Shown: positions 11,001 through 22,200, numbered from the stretch's first letter. The stretch is 64,000 bases of DNA from Nectonema munidae (GCA_030549495.1 JAUIRK010000855.1:754001-818000), one strand, 5' to 3'. Notes: generated by a model not told the origin, from the letters alone. Translations and numbers: made by a program.

Positions 11001-14000
11001 TTGATAGAGTTTCTCTTTTCAGGAAATACTTGTACCCGTCAATGATCATGAGAAGTTGTCTAAAAAAGTGTATAAAAAATTTAAATTAAAATTTTACCAA
11101 ATTGTATAAAGTTTGATGAAGTTGTGTAAAATATTGTGGTATAAGGATCAAATGTATTGTGATATCAAAGTGAGTGGCAATGGCAATAATGAATTTTTGT
11201 TAATGAATAATGAAAGTGGCAATCGCAATAATGAATGCAAATGCAATATAGAAATGGCTATATGTGCTTTGATTGATGATCAAAATAGAGAGAGAGAGAG
11301 AAATTGAAGATTAATTGAGTTTGGGGCGTCAACTGACATGATTTACGACTAGCAATAAAAGGCCTCTAGCAATAAAAGGCCTAGAACCCTAGAGGGTTCT
11401 ATATGCTTCAAATGCGGCAAAATCAAAAAAAAGAAAAATGTTCAATTCTTCTCCACATTCAATGCTTCTCCGTTTACCGGCAAGAGCACGGGGGCGACAA
11501 CACACACCTAATGCGCCTTGTCACAACGCCATATTTACTTTAATTTAAAAGCGTGGAACTTCACAAAAAGACATCAAAACCTTTGATAGTATTTGCACGT
11601 ATGCTAAAAATATAACGCGTACCTACGATGCTACTCTAAAACAAAAGGCTGTCGTCATTGATAGGAAAAGCTCAGAAAGAAGTAATGCCAGCTTCTCAGA
11701 ATAATATCCTTTTGGAAATGTTTTTTGAGTTTGTTTCCTTTATGGCAAATTTATGAGATAAAGTTGACTACTCTAAAACCTATATGTTAGATCAATTTTA
11801 TTTTTAGTCAATCTTAACAAGCTAATCTTTTGTTAAAATAGCACCATAAATAAAGATCATTAAAATCCATTTTATATCCTTTTTCAAAAATGATTTTCTC
11901 CCTTTATGTGATATATCAAATCAAACATCCTCCTTCATTTCTATGCTCGACAAACGTCATCCTAGAGGTGTTCTCAAATTGAGCTTCCAAGAATCCAGTG
12001 GGTTCACAACTGGATTGCAAATGGTACTTGATGGGTGACATAAAAATTGGTTGAAACACTTCCTTTTAGTATATTGGGATATAGCAACACAAATAAGGGT
12101 GTTAGAAAAATGAATTAAGCTAAAATTACGCTCAAAATCAGTTTGAATGGAAAGAAATTTTGGGATATAAACGAGAAGGCATAATTTTCAGGGGATAGAA
12201 GTATAGGAGGATTATATTAGCTATATTTTCTTTAAAAGAGCACAGTTCCATGTAAAATGCTAAGTGTATTTTATAAGTATGCAACTTCTACAAAATACTT
12301 TTTTTTAATACAAACGCGTCTGTTGAGACGCAAAAGAATTTAAAAAAGCTTTTGTATCGAGACATATGTTTTTTAAGTTTAGAAATTTTTAACTTGCCCA
12401 GTTAATTGTTCTACTTTTATCACTAAAGTAAGTTAATTTTAAGCTCACTTATGGACTTATACTGAGAAAAGTTGAACAGTGTTAGATAAGCAGGGGTTCG
12501 TGCAAACGGATTCCAAACTTATAGAATTTAGGTTGAGAACCACGTTTACTATTTTGTGTGTTTGAGAAAGATTTGTGGTGCATCTTTTGGGATGCTTCAT
12601 GATGTAGGCATAGGACACTGAATTCAAAAATAGTAATTTTTGTTTAAAATCAAAAGTACTAGCATGTAGAAAGGGAGAAGCTAACTTGAATACACATTTT
12701 TGAGTGGTACTTTTTACTATTTTCAATTGGGTAGTTAGTTATCATGTATCGGCTAATCAATTAGTTAATTCAATATTGACTGCTTGATAGGTGATTGATT
12801 GACACTGAAAGGACGTAAAAATTATTTTACGAAAACTTTGTAACAAATTTGGCTAATCCATTTACTAATGTAAATGGGATCTATGAAATGGCATATTTCC
12901 GCTTTGTAAGTGAATGTTAAGATAATTACAAGGATTTGTTAGAAGTGGATTTTACTGAAAAACACAAAATTTAGAATTTTTAGCAAAATTTAAGAAGAAC
13001 AGATCCTGACATTATAAAAGACATAAGATCAAAAATCTTTGTTTTAAGAAAAGGAAGTGAAAAACAGTCTTGTCCCCAAAAAGATAAACACACATAAAGA
13101 AGCCAGAACTACGCATAAACCTTAAACCTGCAAAAAAAGTTAAAACTAAAGAAATCATTCGGATAATTTTTATTTAAATCCTATTCAACTTTTAAAATGT
13201 TTAAAATTTTTCCAACAGAGGATGGTAAAAAAAAAGGTTTATTGAGCACGGTAGGGCGATAAGAAAAAGATACAAGCCAGGTGATTGCTATAGCCTACGA
13301 GTTTAACGTACAAAATAGGCTGGAGTCCTGCGACCTTAGCCAATGATATTATCATTAATAATTTTATCATCCTGATTGACATTTTCTAAAAAGTAGACAT
13401 GTTTATTAAAAAAATTAAATATATATAAGTGTGATGCGTTTAAAATTGTATAGCATTGTAAATTTTCAAGGGAGTATCTAATATAGACACAAAGTTTCAA
13501 CGTCAACTAGAAAATGTTTCAAAATTTGTGCAAAAATACTAACTTTTAATTTTGATTGACAGTTTATGACATGAGAGGGTCCTTCAACTACTATGTCAAC
13601 TTTCTGTTTAATTTCTATGCAATATCCTTCAGCGGTTTGCATAAACCTTTGTTTGGATTTACACAAACTTCAATCATTTTTTTATAAAAAGTAATATGAG
13701 TTTTCCTAATTTTGAATTATCATTCCATATTGTGACATTGAATTTAATAAAGTTCTTCTTCTTCTTTTATGAAAATGGGATCAAAAGATCCAGCAAGCGA
13801 TTTTAAGAAAAGTCACCAAACTTGAAGGGATAACATTCAGCCAATTTTGCACAATAATTTTTTGAGTTAACGAATGGGGCGTTTTATAAAATCTTCAAAT
13901 AATTTTATATAACTTTAGGTAAACACTTTTTGTCCTATTCTTTGGACAAGGAATCGTTATATCTTCTGAAGTACAAGAAGTCACAGGATTCTAAAAAGTT

Positions 14001-17000
14001 TTTCCGTAAAGAGAAATGATAAAAATTAATTTCATTATTTGAGTGTACGTACAAGCATGAAATAAATATAATTTTATAAATAATTTTTTTTTTCGTTTTT
14101 TTCAAAAAAAATTGAGTAAAATAATTTCCGTAAAAATACACATTAAAATTTTTTTTTAATTTAAATACTTTTCATAAAAATATTGTTAATTATAAATAAT
14201 AATCACTCAGATAGTGAGTAGGTTCTTTCGTTTCTTAGTAAAAATTACTAAATCTCAAAAATGAAATGGTTTTCAAAGCTTATTTTATTGTGCAAAACTA
14301 TGGTGGAGTATGTAAGATAAAATGGTAAGGCCATAATCATGCTTTGTTAACCAGAATACTATATTTTGTGAATATGGTGGTACTTTTAACAGACTACGTG
14401 ATAAAAAAATCTTCAAGACACTTAATTGTCTGTTTTATGCCTTTATTTTGTTCTCACAATCTTCTCATTTTATTATCACTTTTTCGTGAAGCCCCAAGTA
14501 TTCTATACATACTTGATTTTGAGATATGCTAAATTTTTAGCTGATTTGATCACCGAAACGACTCTGAGTGCAGCAGGTGATATGGAGGTTGCGTATGCAA
14601 GCTTTGTTACACTAATGGCTACCTTTGAGGATGCTGGGGCCACGCCAGCGACAGCTCCAATGATGGCCCAAAGTCTGCGTGTGGAGTGGCTGCACAATGG
14701 AACAATCATAATGGCCAACACCTCAAAGTATACGATCACTGTAGATCCACCTCTCCCTCATCCTGATCCTTCTGCCATGATTGCAATGATAGTGCCCGTG
14801 ATGTCGACCTTAACAATAGACTCAGTGATACCCGCGGACTCTGGGGAGTACACTGCCCGCTTAGTTTTCACGTACATGGTCGGTACAGTGATGATTCCAG
14901 AAGCTATGGCCAACGGATCCATGATCTTGACCGTGACAGGTAAGGAACTTCTCTTCTCACTAGTATCATCATTCATTGTATCATTTTATTCAGGCTCGCC
15001 AAGTAAATTTTACTCTACTCACAAATTCACCTGCAGCTTCTTATTTGCAATTCAGTTTTAATTTTTAACTATTTCTGTTAATTTCGTCCAAAGGAAGAAA
15101 ATGAAAATGCTAGGATTAAATCCTTTGAGGTCCAGTGCGACACCGGTGTCGCAAAAAATGAAAATCGTCTGCTTTTTAAATAAAGTTTCATTTGACCAAA
15201 TGAATAGCATGCATTTCAAGGGTGTACTTTGTGTACATATATCTTGCAAAACATTATTGAAATGCAATGTAATTTAGTAATAATGGTGTCTTCATATGGT
15301 CCCGAAATAGTCTGACATTCTCCAGCTTAAAATTACATTTAGAAATGACTTTTTTTCAATAAAAAATTTATTTATTGAATATTGTCGTATAAATTAAAGA
15401 ATTTCACAAAAAAAAAAATATTTATTTGGCTAGCCCTTTTGGTTAGGGTAGGATTAATTGGTTCCACATTTAGTTAAGTCGCTTCTCACTTAGTTAACAT
15501 ATAAATTCGTAGTAATCATTCAAGTTAATGCCAATCAGTAAGAAGTAAATGAAATGTTATTTTTAAGCAGAGTCGCCAAACCAATATTCCATGCTCTCGG
15601 CCATTTTGATATTTATGCTAGATATGGTTTTCAGCTTAGACTAGAGGGTGTTTATCATAGAATATGTTAGAATCAAGACAATATATTTATCACTTCTACA
15701 ATCCTATTCTTCATTTTATAGTCAAGATTTTCGGAAATAAAAATGACCTATAAAAAATATTTCGTTTTAAAAAAAATAAACGCTAATAAAAAACTGTAGA
15801 TTAATGATTTATTTTTTTTTATTTGAAATTTTAAATTAATTCAAATTTTATTCTTTGTAAAAAATATTTTTTTTATTTTACTCATTTTAAATTATTTTTT
15901 TTTGCAAATAATATTTTTTTCGCTCTATTTCTTATAAATTGTTTTTAATGGTCATAAGACATCAAAAACGAATTTCAAAGACTAGTTCAATTTTACATTC
16001 TTTCTTCGTATATTTTTAGCTTAGCAATATTTCTTCTTTCATTTTGAAAAGTTTTCCTAAAAATTTTTCATCCCCTCTAAAAAAATCTCCATTAAAAAAT
16101 TATAGCGTAAAAAAGTTTGCGGAAAAATACTTTTTCAAGAAACAAAAAATGCAAAAATATTTTTTATTTCCTTATCTAAATTTTGATATATTTATCAAAA
16201 AAATTTGTTTCAATATTTTTCCTCATCATCCTTTTTAGATACAATCGTCGACCCAAATCGTAAAAAATAGAAAATTATTTCCATGTAACATATCTCTACG
16301 CCTTGCATTAATTATTCTTGCTATTTTCACAGAAAACATCACTGTTAGTGGTGGGCAAGGAGGTAACTCTTCTTTTGAAAGCCAGTTTCTGCGTTGTGAA
16401 AATAATAACCTTTCTTTATGTTTAGGATTTCAAACAGCTACAGGTAATATTCCCGACCTGTGATTTCCTATTTCAGCATTCCTAGTGCGACGCAGATCCA
16501 GTCTACCTCTGATTTTGACTATTCAAATTCATTCCTCACTTTGCATGGCAGTTGATTGACAAGTTCTCAACCAATTGCTAAATGCGACTTAATGTCTAAA
16601 ATTTTGGAAAGCGATTGTAGGGGTTAGGATTAGTATAGAATTAGCATTCGTGCTAGTATTAAAGTTGGCTTAGGTTTAGGGTTAGCAAAATCTTAACATG
16701 TATATGAGACATACACGCGACTACATACATAAATTATTCATATGCATTTTTGACACAAACTCAAAGTAACATTTCTTGGAATAATTCTTGAATAACATCC
16801 ATGAAGTCTTTTTTCAAAGTTCTATTTTTTCGAAAGAATGAATCAATTTCAAAAATGCGAGAAACAAATCTTTTCTGTAATTTTTTATTAAATCGCTTCA
16901 TACTTTTCAAAAGCATAGAAAAGTGCCTTTATCAACAGCCTTCTTATTCACGAGTCTCTGAATTACACTTAAAGCCATGTAAGAGAAAACATTTTCTAAA

Positions 17001-17941
17001 AAAAATTTTTTTTTGTTAAAAAATTTCTTAAAATTTATGCCTTTCGCAAGTAAAATTTTCAAAAAAAAATTACATAACAAACATGTTGAAATAAGACAGA
17101 TGAAGAAGATTTAACATTTTAAAATTTACTTGGAAATTCCAATACCATCCAATACCTATAATAGTCTTCTTTTATTTACTTTATTGTATGCTTCAAATAA
17201 ATATTCTTTTACTTCTTCTCAACATTCGAAAACATATCATACTTTTTAAAAGTGTTTAGCTACGTCTAGACTAGAGGCTTTGGGATATTGAAAAAAAGAG
17301 TTATACTAAGATGCACTTTTGTCTTACCTTGTCAAAGAATTGATTTTGTTTAACTTTCTAAAACAATTACTTCTTAGGGTTGGGAAAAATTTTATAATTC
17401 AAAAAGGAAGCATCCAACTCCAAAAAATGCAGAAAAACGAAGAACTTTAAATATTAACTTAATGAAAATGGTATTATAAATCCTTAGTCTAAGAAGATGA
17501 ATGAAAATTGAAGTTTATTTTTGAATTCAATCGCTTTACCGTCGAATTCTTTTTACTTCTCTTTACGCGCCTTACCAGTATTGGAAGAGGTGTTGGCATC
17601 GAAATCCGCTTCGTTCGTGATGCAAAAAAGAGCGTGTTAAATTGCAATTAGAAAACTTTACTTTTGCATTTTAATGTTTTACAGGAAGTGGTGGTTTGGC
17701 TGGAAGGGGAGGAACTGGAGGTGGTGTATCTAGAGCAGGTTATGTTAATATTTACAACTCACTTGCGTATCTAACATATTTAATACTTTTAACAGACATC
17801 TTCCGCATGGGTAAATACATTAATATTAGTAGATTTGGCTTTTCCATATTATCTGTCAATCAAATGTCAGTTGATTGGCGTGCAGTCAATAAAATCCTTC
17901 GCAGATACTTAGCTGACTCTGATAGGAGAATCCTGCGCTAA
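5022..17941 (+). CDS. Secreted Ig-like domain protein with glycine-rich microexon tail
   Basis: Model: exons 5022-5052, 5114-5428, 14541-14939, 16333-16362, 16426-16443, 17685-17738, then 17796-17810 or a terminal exon reading to 17941. All junctions are GT-AG and all are phase 1. Residues 1-16 form a signal peptide (MIFALLLFLLGKTESA). Residues 12-115 form a methionine-rich Ig-like region with only two cysteines (in QEMCGDG and ITC). Residues 117-248 form a second Ig domain with VEWLHNG and ADSGEYTA but no cysteine. A glycine-rich segment follows. N-glycosylation sequons occur as NGT, NTS, NGS and NIT. It is probably an extracellular or surface recognition or matrix protein; no orthologue was recognised. 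Intron 2 (9.1 kb) carries the MULE. The first 61-bp intron and the 3' end are the least certain parts. Confidence 0.65.
5114..5428 (+). CDS. Ig-like gene exon 2 (first Ig-like region)
   Basis: It encodes residues 11-115 and ends in TGC A|GTAAGG, a strong donor. Strand-like alternation is visible (VILGEEVVFTAVH, LQLMRNGEVVAEVG, GYQVFGIIDE). Nine of 104 residues are methionine. The usual B-strand cysteine position reads FTA, so a normal Ig disulfide is doubtful. Base composition is clearly richer in GC than the flanking introns. Confidence 0.75.
5502..5549 (+). repeat. MULE left terminal inverted repeat
   Basis: Pairs with 11334-11381 in inverse orientation with two mismatches. It contains a duplicated TTTATTGCTA unit, so the two arms can pair in more than one register. 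Confidence 0.88.
5550..7610. other. MULE 3' non-coding interior
   Basis: About 2 kb of very AT-rich sequence between the left terminal repeat and the transposase stop codon. I see no second gene. A short GC-richer stretch (5550-5780) next to the terminal repeat, with the palindrome-like 'aaacgacgatcg', could contain subterminal transposase sites; that is inference. Confidence 0.4.
7611..11049 (-). CDS. MULE transposase with N-terminal FLYWCH zinc finger
   Basis: Minus-strand exons: 11049-10962, 9194-8612, 8549-8453, 8401-8240, 8186-8020, 7962-7611. All five introns are GT-AG and the phases (1,2,0,0,2) match, giving 482 residues plus stop with no internal break. Residues 1-42 or so form a FLYWCH finger (MIIDGYKYFLKRE, YYCTKASSCKG, VPHNHDE) split by the 1.77-kb first intron. 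The MULE core follows: VDGTFK with D183, TGDFETSI with D245, YHGCYFHFCQAVYRK, then YFENTWL with E335 and VRTNNHVEGFHN. The D, D and E match the family's expected catalytic triad by position and context; the assignment is by motif, not structure. No SWIM finger is seen at the C-terminus. Role: cut-and-paste transposition in the nucleus. The ATG at 11049 follows a likely small 5'UTR intron. Confidence 0.9.
11334..11381 (-). repeat. MULE right terminal inverted repeat
   Basis: Inverse of 5502-5549 (46/48). Just inside it is a (GA)n tract at 11288-11302, on the 5' side of the transposase gene where its promoter would lie. Confidence 0.88.
11382..13340. other. Remainder of Ig-like gene intron 2, first part
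   Basis: AT-rich intron sequence. A slightly GC-richer patch at 11395-11680 has no frame I could support. No additional Ig exon with matching phase was seen. Confidence 0.35.
13345..13890 (+). repeat. Dispersed repeat, copy 1
   Basis: Shares two long blocks, in the same order, with 25840-26190. One begins TTGACATTTTCTAAAAAGTA. The other contains AGCGATTTTAAGAAAAGTCA followed by CTTGAAGGGAT or its variant. It also shares 'ttgattgacagtt...gacatga...gggtc'. Copies are diverged. There is no open frame and the family is unknown. Copy 2 sits at the end of the ~150-bp tandem array. Confidence 0.6.
14541..14939 (+). CDS. Ig-like gene exon 3 (cysteine-free Ig domain)
   Basis: Acceptor AATTTTTAG at 14532-14540; donor ACAG|GTAAGG at 14940; phase 1 at both ends. 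It encodes residues 116-248. VEWLHNG resembles the C strand (W present), STLTIDSVIPADSGEYTA resembles strands E-F, and MILTVT the G strand. The two canonical Ig cysteines are replaced (MATF and EYTAR), and the exon has no cysteine at all. About 12 of 132 residues are methionine. Confidence 0.85.
15117..15160 (+). repeat. Probable piggyBac-type terminal repeat remnant
   Basis: TTAA at 15117 is followed by ATCCTTTGAGGTCCAG and then the perfect 18-base palindrome TGCGACACCGGTGTCGCA near 15137-15154. A TTAA border plus a subterminal palindrome resembles piggyBac-type ends and MITEs derived from them. No matching right end was found, so this may be a solo or truncated end. Confidence 0.35.
16333..16362 (+). 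CDS. Ig-like gene microexon 4
   Basis: 30 bases, phase 1 at both ends, between TATTTTCACAG and GGTAACT. It encodes (E)NITVSGGQG plus one base and contains an N-glycosylation sequon (NIT). It is separated from the next microexon by only 63 bases. Confidence 0.6.
16426..16443 (+). CDS. Ig-like gene microexon 5
   Basis: 18 bases, phase 1 at both ends, between TTATGTTTAG and GTAATA. It encodes (G)FQTAT plus one base. Small size makes it less certain than neighbouring exons, but both splice sites are good and length is a multiple of three. Confidence 0.5.
17685..17738 (+). CDS. Ig-like gene glycine-rich exon 6
   Basis: 54 bases, phase 1 at both ends, between TTTTACAG and GTTATG. It encodes SGGLAGRGGTGGGVSRA, a glycine-rich flexible segment. 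The following 57 bases are also open in this frame, so splicing here is optional as far as the sequence shows. Confidence 0.6.
17796..17941 (+). CDS. Ig-like gene terminal exon candidate
   Basis: Acceptor TTTTAACAG at 17795 with the same phase 1. Either a 15-base microexon (DIFRM) ending at 17810 before GTAAAT and continuing to unseen exons, or a terminal exon running to a stop at 17941. The latter would add a basic tail including VNKILRRYLADSDRRIL. If the upstream 57-base intron is retained as well, a modestly hydrophobic run (SLAYLTYLILL) joins the protein. The sequence does not decide between these. Confidence 0.45.
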
Positions 17942-19119
17942 TTACCTTGACGGGTTGAGCGCCTTTTGTAACTCTCTTTCACTTGCTAATTTATTCAGTG
18001 TGCAGAATAATGCAGAAGCGTAGCCAACTTCCATCCTCAGGAGGCGACATGAAAAATTGGAATTGTATTATTTATTCTGATTGATTTACCATCTTTGGAA
18101 GATGAAATACAAGAAAAAGTTGTAAAAATAAGGTTTTTCAAGCCATACTTTTTTGAACATTTCGAAAGTAGTAGAATTAGCTCATTTTTTTCATAATGTA
18201 AAAGTGTAAGTTGAGCTTCTCCATGGGAATGAAATGAAAACAAAATTTGTATTTCTATCAAATAAGAACTTATTTTCATGTCTAAACTTCTTTTAGGTTT
18301 TTAATATAGGTGTTCAAAAATTGAGCTTTTTTTGGTATCTTCATTAATTTTCTCAGGAGGCAGAGACCTTCTGGGCCCCCTTTAACTACGCCTCTGGACT
18401 AATGGTCTTTGGACAAAATTGTGGCCAACTTGAAGGGTGTGATAAAAAGTTCACGAAAAAAAATAACTGCGTAAAAAATTTCAAGTAAGCAGTTATTTAA
18501 TTTGGCAAATTAAATGAAAATTAAGTTAGTTAGTTTGATAACTAGGTGGTTAATTACTCGGTCAGTTCGATAACTAGGTTAAGAATCCCTAGGCTTTTCA
18601 GTAAATTTTTTTTGTTAGTGAAGTTAACTTCCCTCTCAAATAATCTCTTATTTAGTAGGAGAATTTAGTATTTTTAACAGTTTACTTAATTGGACCTTTT
18701 TATGCTTAGGACGGATTTGGAGAATTGATAGTAAATATTTTTATTTTTGTTAACTTTCGTCCATTCTAATGAATCGTCTCTTAAGGCTACTTGTCGCAAC
18801 AACGTAAATTTTTTTCATTGTAAAACACTTTGATGAATAATTTGTTCACTAATTATTTTGCCCTTTAGAACTCCGTCTCTTGAGTAAGGAAAGATATTAT
18901 GCACATTTAGAAATGTCTCTTTGAAATTTTAAATTTTAGATACTTACAAGTAAGCTTAGCTTAAATTCAAACAAAAAAAGCGTGCATACAAATTGGAACA
19001 AAATTTTTCTAATCACGGAATTCATTGCTGCACCATATGAAGCAACGGATTTATTTTTTCTTCAGCTAAAATTTTTACTCTGCCATTCGGATGTGCAGCT
19101 ATTTAAAAAGCTAATAATA
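17942..19119. other. Intergenic, nothing recognised
   Basis: AT-rich sequence between the Ig-like gene and the first SINE copy. There is no clear poly(A) signal immediately after 17941. The minus-strand frame 18037-18279 has no recognisable motif. A run of AGTTAGTTAG-like repeats lies at 18515-18600 and resembles stretches at 27705-27880 and 52500-52580. Confidence 0.3.
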
Positions 19120-19276
19120 GGGGGCGGGAGTAGGGTTGGTTAGATGCTGGATTCGATAACTCAAGGTCTTGGGTTCGATTCCGCATCAAGCCTGCTTTCC
19201 TCATAGTTCGATACAAGCGGCGCAATTGTGCCTTCTCGATGAAAACACCCCGGGGTACCTTTACCTTAATAATAAT
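19120..19276 (+). mobile_element. tRNA-derived-like SINE, copy 1
   Basis: Head TTGGTTAGATGCTGG resembles an A box, and GGTTCGATTCC is a perfect B-box match, about 30 bases apart, as in RNA polymerase III promoters. The body contains AAGCGGCGCAATTGTGCC, and the end is an ACCTTTACCTTAATAATAAT tail. The same order of blocks occurs at 32727-32874 (minus) and, diverged, at 42311-42460. The head is not a foldable intact tRNA as far as I can see. Confidence 0.65.
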
Positions 19277-22200
19277 TTAACCTAGCTTACTGTAAGATGT
19301 TCTTAGAAAAGCATTGAATGATTGAACAGAGATTGCATATTTACTAAATATAAACGGAATAATCGGTTTCATTTATAATTATAGGATTAGCAAAGTGGAA
19401 AGAACCCCAAAATTTGGACGTTTCAATGAATATAGAAATAATAATAATGGCAAATAATGAAATAAAATAATAAGCTAGAACATTGAAAGTTTTAATATTA
19501 ATGATATTAGCTATGCTTTGAAGATAAAAGAAAATAAATATACTTAAGCTTTTAGCATTCGATTTAAATTGAAAAAGCTTTCTTGAAATGAGTAAGGACA
19601 TAATTTAGTCGTGACATCCTCAAGCTCGGAAGATTCTTTTATTTGGATGCAATGCCTGCGTTCTAAAAATAAAGTAAACGCGTTTCCAAAACTCTAACTT
19701 ACAAGAAAAGGGAAGAAATGAGACAATGCTGCATACACTCCTTCAGAATTGAACAAGTCTTCATTTGCGGCACAAGAAGAGGGTGTTGATCACAAGCATT
19801 GCTTAGCAAGTGGAGCCATGTTTAAGTCTGACGCCAATCAATCCGTTTCATTTTGGTCAAACATCTTCATAGATATATAGACAACTCCATCTTCAGTGCT
19901 TTCCTACTACTTTTGCAATCATAATTTCTTCCGTCGTCAGATGTTATCTTTCTTTATATCAGAAGACTTTCGGAGTTTTCCTCATTGACTGAAACGTAAA
20001 GATCAAGGAAGGCATGTAATCTTTTCTGGGCTGAACTCTTGCTCGTCTAGTTTCTCAGAGCATACTTGTCCAAAATACTTCCCTAATATTAAGGAATACC
20101 AGGTAGAAGTAAGAAACAAAGTGTATCAAATTTATTGTAAACATCTAAATAATAAGGACCCTAGGACAGTTATTCAGCGATGGAGATTCGTAAAGTTTGT
20201 AATGAACTGTCAGATCGTCATATCAGGAAAAAACATTGAGCTCGCTACTTTCAATGAATCAAAATGCCGCTTCACATCATCTAAAATAGATGAAAAAAGA
20301 GCTTTGGAAAAATTTGAAATGATGCCTGCCTGATCTTTTTCAACTAAGCTCCTGTTTATCTTCTGTAATTCATCTTTTCCTTCAATTCACAACAAACGAG
20401 GTGACCGCTTTCTTTTATTCACCAAATCCTTTTGCTTAGGGAATAAGATATACGATATTAAAGCTTGCATTTTATCTTTTAAGGTATCTCTGCTTTTATT
20501 TGCCAAGATTTTGCCCATTTTCTGTAAGAGACTTTTCCACTTTACATTTGAAATACACATTTACAAAAAAACTTTTTTAGGCTTGAAAAATCTATGAAAG
20601 ATGCACTACAAATTTTACTACCTTTGATTTCATTTTTATGTTTTTTAAATGCTTAAATAAATTCACTTTAATGATGCTTTAATCCAACTCTGAAAAGTAA
20701 AACACCATACTTGCAACATAAAAACAAAGAAGTTATGAAGAGGAAAGAATGTGGATTAGAACTTCACCTATCTTACCCTAGCATAACCCTGTGCAGACAT
20801 TTAGGACTCTCATATCATTGCCGCCCTCATCGCCATGACAATAATTCCATCTTTGAAATCAATTGGGCAATTATTTTTATATAACTTATATAACAAACGA
20901 ATAATTTGATAGGAAATTTTGAGTTAAAATATATTTAAAAAATCACAGCTCACCCCCCCCCCCCCCTCCCACCAGGATTGTTGAGTTGGAGTTTGTAATC
21001 ACTGGAGTCGAGCCTTTGGAGAAGGATTAGGAATCGTAACAATTATTGCGACCCGACCGTGATTTTACAAATATAGTTATATTCATATATCTTGAATTTA
21101 AAAAGACAATCATAGACGTTTTTTAGTGTAAAACGTTGGTTCAAAAACAAACGCAACATAAAAATGTTTATCTTTTTTGTCCTTGAATCTTGAAAAAGTG
21201 TGAAAAATTCAATAAAATTAAAGAATGAACTTTTTTATCACACAAATATCTTGTACAGGAGAAAACCAAATAATTTTGAAAAATAATTTGGGATAAATAA
21301 ATTTTTGGATGTTATTGTTTTGGAGTGGATGTAAAGATTATTGAGAATAATTTGGAAATCCTTTTGGAGACAATGTAGGAGAGACACTAAACTACAAATA
21401 CAAACGAATAGAACATTTAAATAAATTACCTTGAAGAAAATAGATCAAACATTTTGCGTTGCAACATAAGACGGAAGAGGGATTCACGACATCTTTCAAT
21501 GCCTATTTAAAAGCGACACTCACAAACGACCTTGAAATAAGGTGCATGTCATAATAGTTTTAACATTTTTTAAAGTTTGAAAAGTAACTAGTGAGCCAGT
21601 AACTTATAACTGATGTTTCTAAAGCCATTTTACATCATTTGAAGTTGCAAAGCTATATAACATATTTGAAATATAAGCTGGACTCACATTCGCAAAATAT
21701 TTTCCGATTTAAAAATCGTGGCTCGGAGTTCTTGACAAAAATATCAATACGAGTAGCTTGATTAACTGTTTTAAACAATAAATAGTCTTTCTTGTGTCGT
21801 AAGCCTAACGGGCTAGGTCTGCATTGCCTTTTGCTTCCATTATTATTTTTGATAAGAATAGAAGCGAGGATTATTTCATTGATATTCTTTGAGAAACGAT
21901 TTTCGAGAGAAAAGGAAGGTGCAATCTGATAAAACTAACTACAAGTAAAGGAAGCTCATAAATCGCAAAAACAAACGAATGATGCCGCAAATACTCATCT
22001 TAGATTGGCGTGTTTCCAGGTGGGGTATGCTGCTTCGGTAGAAAAACATTTAAAAAATGGAAGCAATTATGATCAATTCCTGTTTTAAAAAGATTCCAAT
22101 TGCAATCACCAACGAATTTAACTTTTGAAATTATTAAAAAAAAATTTTAGCAAAAAATAAGAAAATAAGAGAATTTTTTTACAGAAAAATGTTAAACATC

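Larger units (their letters stand above)
5502..11381 (-). mobile_element. Complete Mutator-like (MULE) DNA transposon with FLYWCH transposase
   Basis: 48-bp terminal inverted repeats lie at 5502-5549 and 11334-11381 and match at 46 of 48 positions. They begin GGCC(A/T)TTTATTGCTAGAGG and end in AAATCATGTCA, and each contains two tandem copies of a GGCCTTTTATTGCTA unit. The 5.88-kb interior contains an uninterrupted six-exon transposase on the minus strand. No 8-9 bp target duplication is obvious at these borders (flanks GCGCTAAGC and TAGAACCCT), so the outermost bases or the duplication may have changed. It lies 73 bases inside intron 2 of the Ig-like gene, in antisense orientation. High repeat identity plus an open transposase suggest a recent insertion. 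Confidence 0.9.

Noticed and set aside
16801-17019. 72-codon + frame in an Ig-like gene intron
   Set aside because: Lys/Phe-rich, AT-driven composition, no splice sites in the phase used by neighbouring exons.
19120-19276. A functional tRNA gene
   Set aside because: The B box is good, but I could not form acceptor and anticodon stems. The same unit recurs with a long unrelated body and tail, which fits a SINE.
20121-20333. 70-codon + frame as a small gene
   Set aside because: No motif, no splice context and no promoter. I kept it only as a note in the intergenic description.
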